Positions 18,263 to 26,642 of a stretch of 64,000 bases of DNA are shown in pieces (position 1 is the stretch's first letter; each line of letters opens with the position of its first letter). Both the position numbers and the translations under genes were made by a program. The notes beneath the pieces were generated by a model. It was not told the origin of the DNA. It saw only the letters and a list, made by a program, of their open reading frames with translations, and did no database searches. Source of the stretch: Paenibacillus sp. J23TS9 (GTDB taxonomy: Bacteria > Bacillota > Bacilli > Paenibacillales > Paenibacillaceae); NCBI RefSeq assembly GCF_018403225.1, contig NZ_BOSG01000005.1:62001-126000 (forward strand), given 5' to 3'.

Positions 18263-20140
18263 ATGGCTTTTTGTAAACAATGCGGATCGCAGCTGCCGGA
18301 GCAAAGTAAATTTTGCCGGGAGTGCGGAAGCCGGATCGGACAGATGGAGCCGGTAGCCCGTTCTGCGGACCTGTCCACGCCTGGCACTGCCGCCACACCT
18401 GTGCGGATGTCGCCTAAAGCGAAAATATGGCTTATGTCCGTGATCGCTCTCATCATTCTGTGCACGGCAGCATACAAGACGGGAGAGCATTTTACAAGTA
18501 AAGAGCGCTTGATCAGCAAGCTGGAAACGGCACTGAACCACAAAGATATGAAGAAAACCGCAGCCCTGCTTGTTTCGGGAGATCAGCGGCTGATCATTAA
18601 TGAAAATACACTCGCGGCATTCAAGAGTTACCTGGACAGCGAGCCGGACGAGCAGAAAAGACTGATTCAGGATTTGAACGAACAGGCCAAGGAGCTTGAC
18701 CGCAGCAAGGACAGCGGTTCGGATTCCGCTACGTATAAAGGGTTGATTCACCTCGAGAAGAAAGGGAAGAAGCTGCTGGTTTATAATCATTACCGCCTGG
18801 TGGTTGAACCGGTATATGTCACGCTGGAAACCAATTATAAGGATACGGCATTGTATGTTGGTGAACAGCAGGTTGGCGCAGCCGACAAGCCGGATTATGA
18901 GCATAAATATGGCCCTTATCTGCCGGGGAAATATACGCTTACCGCAAAGTTGAAAACGGACTTGGTGGATCTCGTGCGTTCCGAGGATATGAATCTGCTG
19001 GATCAGAACGCGGGGTACACGTCCTCACTTCATCTTGATGGAGAAGATGTGACCGTCGACATGGGACTTGGAGAGATTCAGGATCTGACAGGTACCGTTG
19101 TGATTAATGGCAAAGACACCGCCATCAATCCTTATAAGCAGCCTACATTTGGACCGGTTACAACAGACGGCACGATGAAAATGTCCATTCAGTCCACATT
19201 TCCATGGGGCACCGTGACAACGGCGGAGGTGCCAATCAGCAGTGATTACATCGAAGTGAATCCGGTCTCGGACAAGGCATTCGAGGAGAGCATCATGGAT
19301 CAGGTGGCAAAAAATAATCAACAGCAGCTTGTTGCATATACCTCCGGTGATGTGAAAAAGATGGAGGCAGCCACAGATACTCTCAAAGAAAGCGTGCGGC
19401 AGCGTATTGTCCAGGACCGTGAATACCGGAACTATTACCAGGGCAGATATATGGGCTCAACTTTTGACCTGGATTCGATGCGGTTATATCAGGACAACGG
19501 AAACTGGGAGTGCTCGCTTAACGCCAATATCCGGATGATGGAGGATCATTTCTACGATGGGGACACGCCTTCGCTGGAAGAAAACTCACGTGCAGTGAAA
19601 GTAGTACTGGTGTTTGACGCCCAGAAGAAGGGCTGGTATGTGGATTCCATCCGAGATACATACGGCTTTGGAAGCGGACGAACCAAGGATACGGTATCCA
19701 AGGATCCGGGCGTATATATGTCTTCCTGGGCACCGAAGTCGGCAGCGGCAGCAGCCTCGGCCAGCGCGCAGGGACTCGATTATAGCGGCACGCTCTGGTT
19801 TATGAATGAGTATCTGTCTACATCGGTTGAAGCGATGAACAACCGCCTCTTTGACCAGGTGGCTAATCTGATTGACCCGGCGGGGCCGGCTTACAAGGAA
19901 TCGGAGAATTACATCGCACATCTCGAAGCGAAAGGCATTACGGAGTATCTGAACAGCTTCGAGCTGCTGGGTTTGAGTAAAAATAGCGACGGCAGTTTCA
20001 AGGCTGTAACTTCGGAGAATTATACCATCAGCTATCAGGATGGGTCTGTCAAGAACAAGAGCTTTGTATCGGAGTACAAGCTGGTCACGATTGACGGCAT
20101 GCTGAAGGTGCATCAGCTGGTCAGCACCAAAGAACAGTAA
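18263..20140 (+). CDS. TcaA/YvbJ-like zinc-ribbon membrane-anchored protein
   Basis: A 625-residue protein. The zinc ribbon has C4, C7, C18 and C21. A linker and a single membrane helix (about 52-70) follow, then a long extracytoplasmic part that looks like several tandem small beta domains ending in an NTF2-like region. The order matches Staphylococcus TcaA (glycopeptide susceptibility) and Bacillus YvbJ. The zinc ribbon would be cytoplasmic and the rest outside. CGGAGGTTGAAGC precedes the ATG. An envelope-stress role is inferred from the family only. Confidence 0.78.
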   Translation: MAFCKQCGSQLPEQSKFCRECGSRIGQMEPVARSADLSTPGTAATPVRMSPKAKIWLMSVIALIILCTAAYKTGEHFTSKERLISKLETALNHKDMKKTAALLVSGDQRLIINENTLAAFKSYLDSEPDEQKRLIQDLNEQAKELDRSKDSGSDSATYKGLIHLEKKGKKLLVYNHYRLVVEPVYVTLETNYKDTALYVGEQQVGAADKPDYEHKYGPYLPGKYTLTAKLKTDLVDLVRSEDMNLLDQNAGYTSSLHLDGEDVTVDMGLGEIQDLTGTVVINGKDTAINPYKQPTFGPVTTDGTMKMSIQSTFPWGTVTTAEVPISSDYIEVNPVSDKAFEESIMDQVAKNNQQQLVAYTSGDVKKMEAATDTLKESVRQRIVQDREYRNYYQGRYMGSTFDLDSMRLYQDNGNWECSLNANIRMMEDHFYDGDTPSLEENSRAVKVVLVFDAQKKGWYVDSIRDTYGFGSGRTKDTVSKDPGVYMSSWAPKSAAAAASASAQGLDYSGTLWFMNEYLSTSVEAMNNRLFDQVANLIDPAGPAYKESENYIAHLEAKGITEYLNSFELLGLSKNSDGSFKAVTSENYTISYQDGSVKNKSFVSEYKLVTIDGMLKVHQLVSTKEQ

Positions 20141-20153
20141 GAGGATGGTCATG

Positions 20154-20188
20154 AAGGGGCGCTGCGCTTAAGCAGCGTTCCTTTTTGC
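20154..20188 (+). terminator. Terminator after the TcaA-like gene
   Basis: GGCGCTGC and GCAGCGTT arms around GCTTAA, extended by AAGG/CCTT and followed by TTTTT (20182-20186). Confidence 0.75.
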
Positions 20189-20356
20189 ATTTGCGGTAAC
20201 GATGCTGCCAGATCTAAAAATATAAAGTGAAGCGGAAGGAAAAGCAGCCTCCTGAAAATTGGGTAATAACTGAAATAGAATATGGCTTCTGACTTTCAGA
20301 CCAGATCAAGGGAGGTGCTCCCAGTTCCTGTTACAGCAGCGGGAGCGGGATAACAT

Positions 20357-21709
20357 GTGGAAACTGTGAAAATCATAATGGTTGTTTTACTTATTCTGTT
20401 GACTGCTTTTTTTGTCGCTTCCGAATATTCGGTCATCCGGGTCCGGCTGTCGAGAATGAACCAGTTGGCTGCGGAAGGCAACAAAAATGCCAAGGCCGTC
20501 AAACATATTATTTCCAAGCTGGATGAATTTCTGTCTGCGTGCCAGCTCGGCACGACACTGACATCCATGGCTCTTGGATGGCTGGGCGAGTCCACGGTCG
20601 AGCGGCTGCTTCATCCGCTGTTTGAGCTTTTGCATATCCCGGGCCCTGTCGAAAGTATTATATCGTTTATTATTGCATTTTTGATTTTAACGTATTTCGA
20701 AGTGGTTGTCGGAGAACTGGTACCCAAGACGATCGCAATCCAGATGGCCGAACCGATGGCTCTATTTTTTGCCCGTCCGATTATTATCTTCTATAAAATC
20801 ACGTACCCTTTCAACTGGGTGCTCAGCCGATCCTCGCGTCTAATTACAGGTATTTTTGGCGTTAAAATGTTGTCGGAGGAGGATGCGGCACTAAGCGAGG
20901 CAGAGCTGCGCTTTGCCCTTTCCGAAGGTTATCGGAGCGGAGAGATTACACCAACGGAATACCGATATCTGAACAATGTATTTGATTTTGATGAGCGGGA
21001 TGCACGGGAGATTATGGTGCCAAGAACGTCGATCCATTATGTTTCCCATGATGCCAAGGTAAGTGATGTGATGGCGGTGATTGAAGGGAAAACATTCAGC
21101 TATCTTCCAGTCATGATGAACGGGGACAAGGATCAGGTGGCAGGTATTCTGCATATGAAGGAGCTGCTGCATGAGGTGATACGCCAAAACTGCAGCATGG
21201 AGGAGAAGATAACCTCCTTCATTAAACCAGTCCTGCAATTGATTGAAACGATACAGGCACGCGATCTGCTGACCCAGATGCAGAAGAAAGGCATTCATAT
21301 GGCCGTGCTTCTGGATGAGTATGGTGGGACATCCGGATTGGTGACCATGGAGGATATACTGGAGGAAATTGTCGGAGACATCCCGTCCGCGTCTTCACCG
21401 GATGCCGTGTCCGATGCTGCGGCAGAACGGATTACCACAACAGGAGAAGACCGTTATCTGCTTGAGCCGCAAGTGCTGATTCATGATATTAACCGGAAGC
21501 TGAAGACGCATATACCGGCTGGAGATGAGGTATATACGATCGGAGGATGGATGCTCTCAGAGAAATATGATCTGCAAAAAGGAGATCGGCTTCAGTCCGA
21601 TGACTGGATCTTCACCGTTCTTCATATGGAAGGGCCCCGCATTATCCAGATTGAAGCGGAGAAGATTGAAGTTGAGGAGCAGGAAGCACCAGCAGAGATA
21701 CATGAATGA
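20357..21709 (+). CDS. CNNM/CorC-type hemolysin-family transporter
   Basis: A 450-residue protein. A DUF21/CNNM membrane domain with four hydrophobic segments (about 1-190, with SACQLGTTLTSMALGWLGE) is followed by a CBS pair (about 205-335, with VMVPRTSIHYVSH-type motif and GGTSGLVTMEDILEEIVG) and a C-terminal CorC_HlyC domain (about 355-435). This family is linked to magnesium or other divalent-cation efflux. The start is GTG 20357. A GCTCCC/GGGAGC inverted repeat (20318-20323 and 20341-20346) overlaps the likely ribosome site. It is monocistronic. Confidence 0.9.
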   Translation: METVKIIMVVLLILLTAFFVASEYSVIRVRLSRMNQLAAEGNKNAKAVKHIISKLDEFLSACQLGTTLTSMALGWLGESTVERLLHPLFELLHIPGPVESIISFIIAFLILTYFEVVVGELVPKTIAIQMAEPMALFFARPIIIFYKITYPFNWVLSRSSRLITGIFGVKMLSEEDAALSEAELRFALSEGYRSGEITPTEYRYLNNVFDFDERDAREIMVPRTSIHYVSHDAKVSDVMAVIEGKTFSYLPVMMNGDKDQVAGILHMKELLHEVIRQNCSMEEKITSFIKPVLQLIETIQARDLLTQMQKKGIHMAVLLDEYGGTSGLVTMEDILEEIVGDIPSASSPDAVSDAAAERITTTGEDRYLLEPQVLIHDINRKLKTHIPAGDEVYTIGGWMLSEKYDLQKGDRLQSDDWIFTVLHMEGPRIIQIEAEKIEVEEQEAPAEIHE

Positions 21710-21739
21710 TTGTATATTCGGTAGATGAGGCTGCCAGAA

Positions 21740-21786
21740 AGATGGTGATGCGGGATGCGATACCTGTGTCGCCATTTTTCTTTTTT
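21740..21786 (+). terminator. Terminator after the CNNM gene
   Basis: ATGGTGA (21742-21748) pairs with TCGCCAT (21769-21775), with one G-U pair, followed by TTTTCTTTTTT. Confidence 0.65.
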
Positions 21787-21835
21787 AGCTGCCTCGTGTA
21801 ATTGGAAGAAACCATGAGAAGGTCCTCTACAAAAG

Positions 21836-21863
21836 TTGACAATTGATGTAAATCATTTAAAAT
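21836..21863 (+). promoter_or_regulatory. Promoter of the GntR-SBP regulator gene
   Basis: TTGACA (21836-21841), a 16-base spacer and TAAAAT (21858-21863). TTGATGT (21843-21849) lies in the spacer and CTGATGT (21868-21874) just after the -10 box. These are reverse complements of the ACATCAA/ACATCAG repeats before the downstream operon. Confidence 0.6.
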
Positions 21864-21904
21864 AAAACTGATGTCCATTTAATATATAAGTAGGAGAAAT
21901 ATAC

Positions 21905-23326
21905 ATGAGTTATAAATCAGATCGACCCACGTTTCATGAACGGCTTGACCATTTCGTGAGCGTGATACGTACAGATATTTTAAACGGAATTAGACAGGAA
22001 GGAACCTATCTTCCCTCGGAAAGTGCGCTCGCCAGGCAGTATCAGCTCAGCAATAAATCGATTCGTAAAGGGCTGGATCAGCTGGTGGAGGAGGGGCTGA
22101 TTGTCAAGATCGATCGGGTCGGCAGTATGGTTACTCCGCATTCCAGGGAATCTGTCACCATTAATTATGGTTGTCCTCTTTCCCTGACCAGTGACTTTAT
22201 GATTGACGATTTGATTGCAGAATTCAGCCGGCGGAATCCGGGCATTCATGTAAGAAGGATTACCCTGAACCCTTTGGGCTATGTGCGGTCCGCGGAAGAA
22301 ATGATGCAGAACGGACTGCTGGATGTGGTAGCCTTTAACAGCTCGCAGTTTCAGGAATGGAATGAGCTTGGACTTACACCGCTGCTAGAGGAGCTTGGAT
22401 CTGATAAGGCTATTTATCCGATCACGGAATCAGCATTTCGCATTGAAGATAAAGTATATGCGCGGCCAGTATCGTTTTCACCCGTGGTGCTCTGCTATAA
22501 CAAGCAGCATTTCCGGGATGCCGATATTCCTGAACCGGACAGCTACTGGAGCTGGGATGATCTTATTGATGCAACCTCGCAACTGGCGAAAAGCCGCGGC
22601 CGGCACGGCATTTACTTCTTGCCGGCTTCAGAGAACCGTTATTCCATATTTCTGCTGCAGGGGGGAAAGGGAAGGAAGGAGCTGCCGGACGGAAGCAGCA
22701 GACTCAATATGCTGGAAGGCTTGGATAAGCTCAACGAGCTCATCAACAACCGTCTGATTTTCCCCAACTATTGGGCGCAGGGAAATGATGAGACGATCCG
22801 TCTTTTTGCGGAGGGGCAGGTGTCGACCATTCTGGCGACCTATTTTAACCTGAACGAATTCGCGCATATGAATCTGGAGTACGATATTTGTCCGCTTCCG
22901 AGTCTGCATAGAGGGGACCCGCAAAAAACGCTGATGCTGTCGATTGGTACTGCGCTGGTTCATCATTCACCTTCCAAGGAAGCGGCCAGCCGATTTATGG
23001 AGTTCCTATCCTCCGCAGATGCGCAGATGATGATCCGGGATAAAACGATCAGTATCCCGGCCCGGAAGGAAGCGGCAGAAGCGACAGGAAATCAGGGGGG
23101 ACTCAACCGTCCATCAAGGTATTCCATGTTCCGTGAGATGCTTCCGTCTTATGCTTATCACAAAGAAATTGGCCTGCAAATGCAGACACTGAGAATGTTC
23201 AGCAGGTTCTTAAAGGAATATTGGTCGGGAATGATTGATGTAAATGTACTGTATGAAAAGCTTGAAAATTTAGCCGTTCAGTCCGAAATAGGAGAACAGA
23301 CAATGCCTGTTGTTAAACAATCGTAG
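21905..23326 (+). CDS. GntR-type DNA-binding domain fused to an extracellular-solute-binding-protein fold
   Basis: A 473-residue protein. The N-terminal winged helix (about 12-75) contains YLPSESALARQYQLSNKSIR, which is typical of GntR. The rest (about 85-440) has the character of a family-1 sugar-binding protein, with INYGCPLSLTSDFMIDDLIAEF-type opening and a late hinge region. There is no signal peptide, so it is cytoplasmic and probably senses an imported sugar or intermediate by a venus-flytrap fold. TAGGAGA precedes the ATG. It heads a carbohydrate-type gene block. The domain call is confident; ligand and target are unknown. Confidence 0.85.
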   Translation: MSYKSDRPTFHERLDHFVSVIRTDILNGIRQEGTYLPSESALARQYQLSNKSIRKGLDQLVEEGLIVKIDRVGSMVTPHSRESVTINYGCPLSLTSDFMIDDLIAEFSRRNPGIHVRRITLNPLGYVRSAEEMMQNGLLDVVAFNSSQFQEWNELGLTPLLEELGSDKAIYPITESAFRIEDKVYARPVSFSPVVLCYNKQHFRDADIPEPDSYWSWDDLIDATSQLAKSRGRHGIYFLPASENRYSIFLLQGGKGRKELPDGSSRLNMLEGLDKLNELINNRLIFPNYWAQGNDETIRLFAEGQVSTILATYFNLNEFAHMNLEYDICPLPSLHRGDPQKTLMLSIGTALVHHSPSKEAASRFMEFLSSADAQMMIRDKTISIPARKEAAEATGNQGGLNRPSRYSMFREMLPSYAYHKEIGLQMQTLRMFSRFLKEYWSGMIDVNVLYEKLENLAVQSEIGEQTMPVVKQS

Positions 23327-23371
23327 AGATTCGTCTTCATCAGGCAGTATAAGCGGTTATGAATTCGGAAG

Positions 23372-23393
23372 CCCCAAGCCTCTAGGCGTGGGG
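23372..23393 (+). terminator. Hairpin after the GntR-SBP regulator
   Basis: CCCCAAGCCTCTAGGCGTGGGG folds into a tight hairpin with one mismatch, followed by TATTTCATTTTATAT. It probably separates the regulator from the operon. Confidence 0.55.
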
Positions 23394-23410
23394 TATTTCA
23401 TTTTATATAA

Positions 23411-23424
23411 TGTAACCGCTTGCA
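23411..23424 (+). promoter_or_regulatory. cre site upstream of the carbohydrate operon
   Basis: TGTAACCGCTTGCA matches the cre consensus TGWAANCGNTNWCA at 13 of 14 positions and lies 51 bases before the -35 box. Carbon-catabolite control by CcpA is likely. Confidence 0.65.
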
Positions 23425-23475
23425 AGTCAAGAGTTTCCGACAATATTTTATTCCGGTTTATTTTCTGATTTAGTG

Positions 23476-23505
23476 TTGACACTCCAAAAAATGACTGTGT
23501 ATAAT
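23476..23505 (+). promoter_or_regulatory. Strong sigma-A promoter of the carbohydrate operon
   Basis: TTGACA (23476-23481), an 18-base spacer and TATAAT (23500-23505), both boxes perfect. Confidence 0.85.
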
Positions 23506-23509
23506 CGGT

Positions 23510-23531
23510 ACATCAGAAATACATCAAAATT
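23510..23531 (+). promoter_or_regulatory. Tandem ACATCA repeats, possible operator
   Basis: ACATCAGAAAT (23510-23520) is followed directly by ACATCAAAATT (23521-23531), 9 of 11 identical. They sit at the expected transcription start. Matching motifs in reverse orientation flank the regulator's own -10 box, which suggests a common regulator. Confidence 0.45.
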
Positions 23532-23587
23532 GTTATTGGTTATAATTTTGTTCTGGTCATTAATCAGATATAAATCAGGAGGCGCCT

Positions 23588-24577
23588 ATGAGAGCGATTA
23601 AAAGCCTGAACGGGGCAGCAGTTATTGCAGAGCTTTCCGAACCGGAGGTTAAACCCCAACATGTCAAAGTTCGAATTGATTATTCTTCTGTCAGCATTGG
23701 TACGGAACTGCTCATGATCCGGACGAATCCGGAAGCATTTCTCGGATACAGTGCAACCGGTATCGTATTGGAAGTCGGAGAAGGGGTTACCCATGTGAAG
23801 CCGGGACAACGGGTTGCATGCTATGGCACACCGGCGCACCGGGAAATTATGATATCACCCAAGCATCTTACCGCGCTTGTGCCGGATGGAGTATCTGCTG
23901 AGGAGGCAGCATTTTCGGGAATCGGGGCGATTTGTATACACGCGCTGAGGCAGGCCAACCTGCAATTTGGTGAAACGGTTGTGATTATCGGTGTTGGTAT
24001 TCTCGGACAAATCATCGCCCGGATCGCTCACGCGTCTAATTATCGTGTCATTGCAATGGAGCCGTTGAAAGAACGGCGTGACATCCTTGCAGCAGCTGGA
24101 ATTACGCAGGTATGCTCGAATGATGAGGAAATGAAGCAGGCGCTTGCACAAACGACAGGCGGCAAAGGAGCGGATTCGGTACTGGTTTGCGCAAGCACGC
24201 GCGGCGAGAGCTTGATCGATAATGCGATGCATTGGCTAAGAGATCGTGGAAGCGTTGTCATCGTTGGCGACACCGGCTGCGAATTTGACCGTGATCTATT
24301 CTTTAGCAAGGAAGCAAGCGTACATATTTCCCGTGCCGGCGGACCAGGGCGTTATGACAAGGACTATGAGCGGGCCGGTTTTGATTATCCAATCGGTTAT
24401 GTCCGCTGGACAGAAGGCCGGAATATTGAGGACTTTTTACGAATGATTGATGAAAACCGTATCGATATCCAATCACTGATAACCGACCGGCTGGCGTTTA
24501 ATGATCTGCCTGAGTTTTATATGCGTATCAGCAAGAATCCCCGGCCTACCATGGGTGTTACCGTGAGTATCGATTAA
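23588..24577 (+). CDS. MDR-superfamily dehydrogenase lacking zinc ligands
   Basis: A 329-residue protein. The N-terminal GroES-like domain contains SIGTELLMIR and GYSATGIVLEVGEGVTHVKPGQRV, and the Rossmann domain has the loop GVGILG near residue 140. The catalytic Cys and GHE zinc-binding motif of classical alcohol dehydrogenases, and the four-cysteine structural lobe, are absent. It is therefore probably a zinc-independent member of the 'GTE' branch. AGGAGG (23577-23582) precedes the ATG. It is the first gene after the strong promoter, so it likely oxidises an intermediate of the imported sugar. Confidence 0.85.
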   Translation: MRAIKSLNGAAVIAELSEPEVKPQHVKVRIDYSSVSIGTELLMIRTNPEAFLGYSATGIVLEVGEGVTHVKPGQRVACYGTPAHREIMISPKHLTALVPDGVSAEEAAFSGIGAICIHALRQANLQFGETVVIIGVGILGQIIARIAHASNYRVIAMEPLKERRDILAAAGITQVCSNDEEMKQALAQTTGGKGADSVLVCASTRGESLIDNAMHWLRDRGSVVIVGDTGCEFDRDLFFSKEASVHISRAGGPGRYDKDYERAGFDYPIGYVRWTEGRNIEDFLRMIDENRIDIQSLITDRLAFNDLPEFYMRISKNPRPTMGVTVSID

Positions 24578-24600
24578 ACCGGAAGAAAGGAGTGGCAGAC

Positions 24601-25557
24601 ATGAGTGACACCACTGCAGCTATGCCTGTCAAACCAGGTAAGCGATTGAAGCAGAGAACCGGCAGGAAGAGCTTCTGGCGTTACCGCTGGCTTTACCTTT
24701 TTATGGTTCCCGGCATTATCTACTATCTGATTTACCAGTATGTGCCCATGCTAGGACTGGTTGTCGCCTTTCAGGATTATAACCTCCTTAAAGGAGTAAC
24801 TGGCAGCCCTTGGGTAGGATTGGACAATTTCCGGACGGTGTTTTCCTCTCCTGATTTTCCTATCCTGATGAAAAATACGCTTCTCCTCAGCGTTTACCGC
24901 ATCATTTTCAACATGCTGCCGGACTTGCTTCTGGCATTGATGCTTAATGAAATACGGGTCCGATGGTTTAAAAAGTGGATTCAAACACTGACCTACGGAC
25001 CGCATTTTCTATCCTGGATCATCGTTTACGGTTTGGTATATGCCTTTTTTGCACCTGGCTCGGGTCTGATCACGACATTCATGCGGGATATGGGTTGGAC
25101 ATCGGTTGATGTACTGACCAATTCCTCCGTATTCCGACCGATGCTGATTTTGACCGAAATCTGGAAAAGTACCGGTTATGGAGCCATTATTTATCTGGCG
25201 GCACTTGCGAATATCAACCAGGAGCTGTACGAAGCGTCCGCGATCGATGGCGCAGGCCGCTGGCGGCAATTATGGAACGTTACACTGCCAGGAGTGCGCG
25301 ATGTGTTTGTGCTTTTGCTCATTCTTCGGCTGGGACATATTCTGGATGCCGGCTTCGAGCAGGTGTACATTTTCCTGAACGTCCGCGTATACGATGTCGG
25401 TGACATTCTGGATACTTGGATATTCCGCAGAGGCATTGAGCAAATGCAATTTAGTGTTCCGGCGGCAGTCGGGGTCTTTAAATCTATGATTGGTCTGGTA
25501 CTGGTGCTCGGGGCGAACAAAATCGCCAAGAAACTGGGCGGCTCGGGGATCTGGTAG
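24601..25557 (+). CDS. Carbohydrate ABC transporter permease, LplB-like
   Basis: A 318-residue membrane protein with six predicted helices and the binding-protein-dependent transport EAA loop YEASAIDGAGRWRQLWNVTLP. ATG 24601 was chosen because AAGGAG ends nine bases before it; an upstream in-frame GTG overlaps that site. It pairs with the following permease and the lipoprotein after it. No ATPase is encoded here, so a shared MsmX-type ATPase elsewhere is likely. Confidence 0.9.
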   Translation: MSDTTAAMPVKPGKRLKQRTGRKSFWRYRWLYLFMVPGIIYYLIYQYVPMLGLVVAFQDYNLLKGVTGSPWVGLDNFRTVFSSPDFPILMKNTLLLSVYRIIFNMLPDLLLALMLNEIRVRWFKKWIQTLTYGPHFLSWIIVYGLVYAFFAPGSGLITTFMRDMGWTSVDVLTNSSVFRPMLILTEIWKSTGYGAIIYLAALANINQELYEASAIDGAGRWRQLWNVTLPGVRDVFVLLLILRLGHILDAGFEQVYIFLNVRVYDVGDILDTWIFRRGIEQMQFSVPAAVGVFKSMIGLVLVLGANKIAKKLGGSGIW

Positions 25558-25575
25558 CCATGGAGGTGAACGAAC

Positions 25576-26463
25576 ATGCCTGTTTTATTCAAAAGATCAT
25601 GGTCTGACCGTATTGTGGACGGCGGCATTTACTCCATACTCGCGCTGTTCGGTCTATTAACGCTATTTCCGCTCTACTATGTGGTGATTGTTTCTTTTAC
25701 ACCTTATACCGAGGTGCTTCGCAACGGTGGTTTTCTGCTGGTGCCGCATAAATTCACGTTGGATGCATTCAAGGTCATTTTTACGAGTGGTGTTGTGCCG
25801 AAGGCTCTCGGAGTTACTGTTCTGGTCACCGTGCTTGGTACCGCGCTCAATTTGTTGGTTACCACACTTCTAGCCTACTCGTTATCTAAAAAGTTTCTGC
25901 CGGGAAGGAATGTGGTGCTGATGGGGATTGTCTTTACGATGCTGTTCTCCGGCGGCCTGATTCCAACGTTTCTGACGGTAAAAATGACAGGGCTGATGAA
26001 CACGATCTGGGCACTTATTATTCCAGGTCTGGTATCCACGTTTAATATGCTCATCATGAAAACCTATTTCGAAAGTCTTCCCCAGGAGGTGGAGGAAGCT
26101 GCGAAAGTGGATGGCTGCGGAGATCTGGCCACACTCGTTAAGATCGTCCTTCCGCTGTCCATGCCCATTATGGCAACGCTGGGTCTCTTCTACGGCGTAA
26201 CACACTGGAACGCTTATTTCCCGGGAATTATGTACCTTAACGACCGCAGTCTGTATCCGCTTCAGGTGGTGCTGCGGAATATGATTATCACGCCAAGCGT
26301 CAGCCAGGAGCTGGCCGTACCGCAAACGCAGCTGAGTGCGCTCCCGCCTGAGTCGATCAAGATGGCCACCGTCGTAGTCGCTATTGTGCCGGTGATGATT
26401 GTGTACCCGTTCCTTCAAAAGTATTTTATCAAAGGGATGCTGATCGGCGCCGTCAAGGGTTGA
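25576..26463 (+). CDS. Carbohydrate ABC transporter permease, LplC/YtcP-like
   Basis: A 295-residue membrane protein with six helices and the EAA loop VEEAAKVDGCGDLATLVKIVLP. It ends in the typical FIKGMLIGAVKG. TGGAGGTGAACG precedes ATG 25576. It lies 18 bases after the first permease. Together with the downstream lipoprotein it forms a CUT1-type importer for an oligosaccharide or glycan fragment. A small hairpin (26463-26483) follows the stop. Confidence 0.92.
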   Translation: MPVLFKRSWSDRIVDGGIYSILALFGLLTLFPLYYVVIVSFTPYTEVLRNGGFLLVPHKFTLDAFKVIFTSGVVPKALGVTVLVTVLGTALNLLVTTLLAYSLSKKFLPGRNVVLMGIVFTMLFSGGLIPTFLTVKMTGLMNTIWALIIPGLVSTFNMLIMKTYFESLPQEVEEAAKVDGCGDLATLVKIVLPLSMPIMATLGLFYGVTHWNAYFPGIMYLNDRSLYPLQVVLRNMIITPSVSQELAVPQTQLSALPPESIKMATVVVAIVPVMIVYPFLQKYFIKGMLIGAVKG

Positions 26464-26642
26464 CCTCTATGCTGCTCAGAGGTTGTGGCTGCTTCAAACG
26501 GCCAGATTACATAGAGGGGGGTGCCGCTGGGCCTTGAGGGAAGGATGCTCTGGCCGGAACGTACAACAATCAGCAGCGAGTCAGTCTGAAACATGGCAAT
26601 AACCGATTACTGTTGACTGTAAGAATAAGGGGAGGTAAATAA

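Noticed and set aside
20300..20356. Riboswitch before the CNNM/CorC gene
   Set aside because: Only one small inverted repeat is present; the conserved blocks of Mg or Mn riboswitches are missing.
23372..23393. IS200/IS605 end hairpin
   Set aside because: The hairpin looks similar to such ends, but no transposase or TnpB fragment is near. A terminator explains it.
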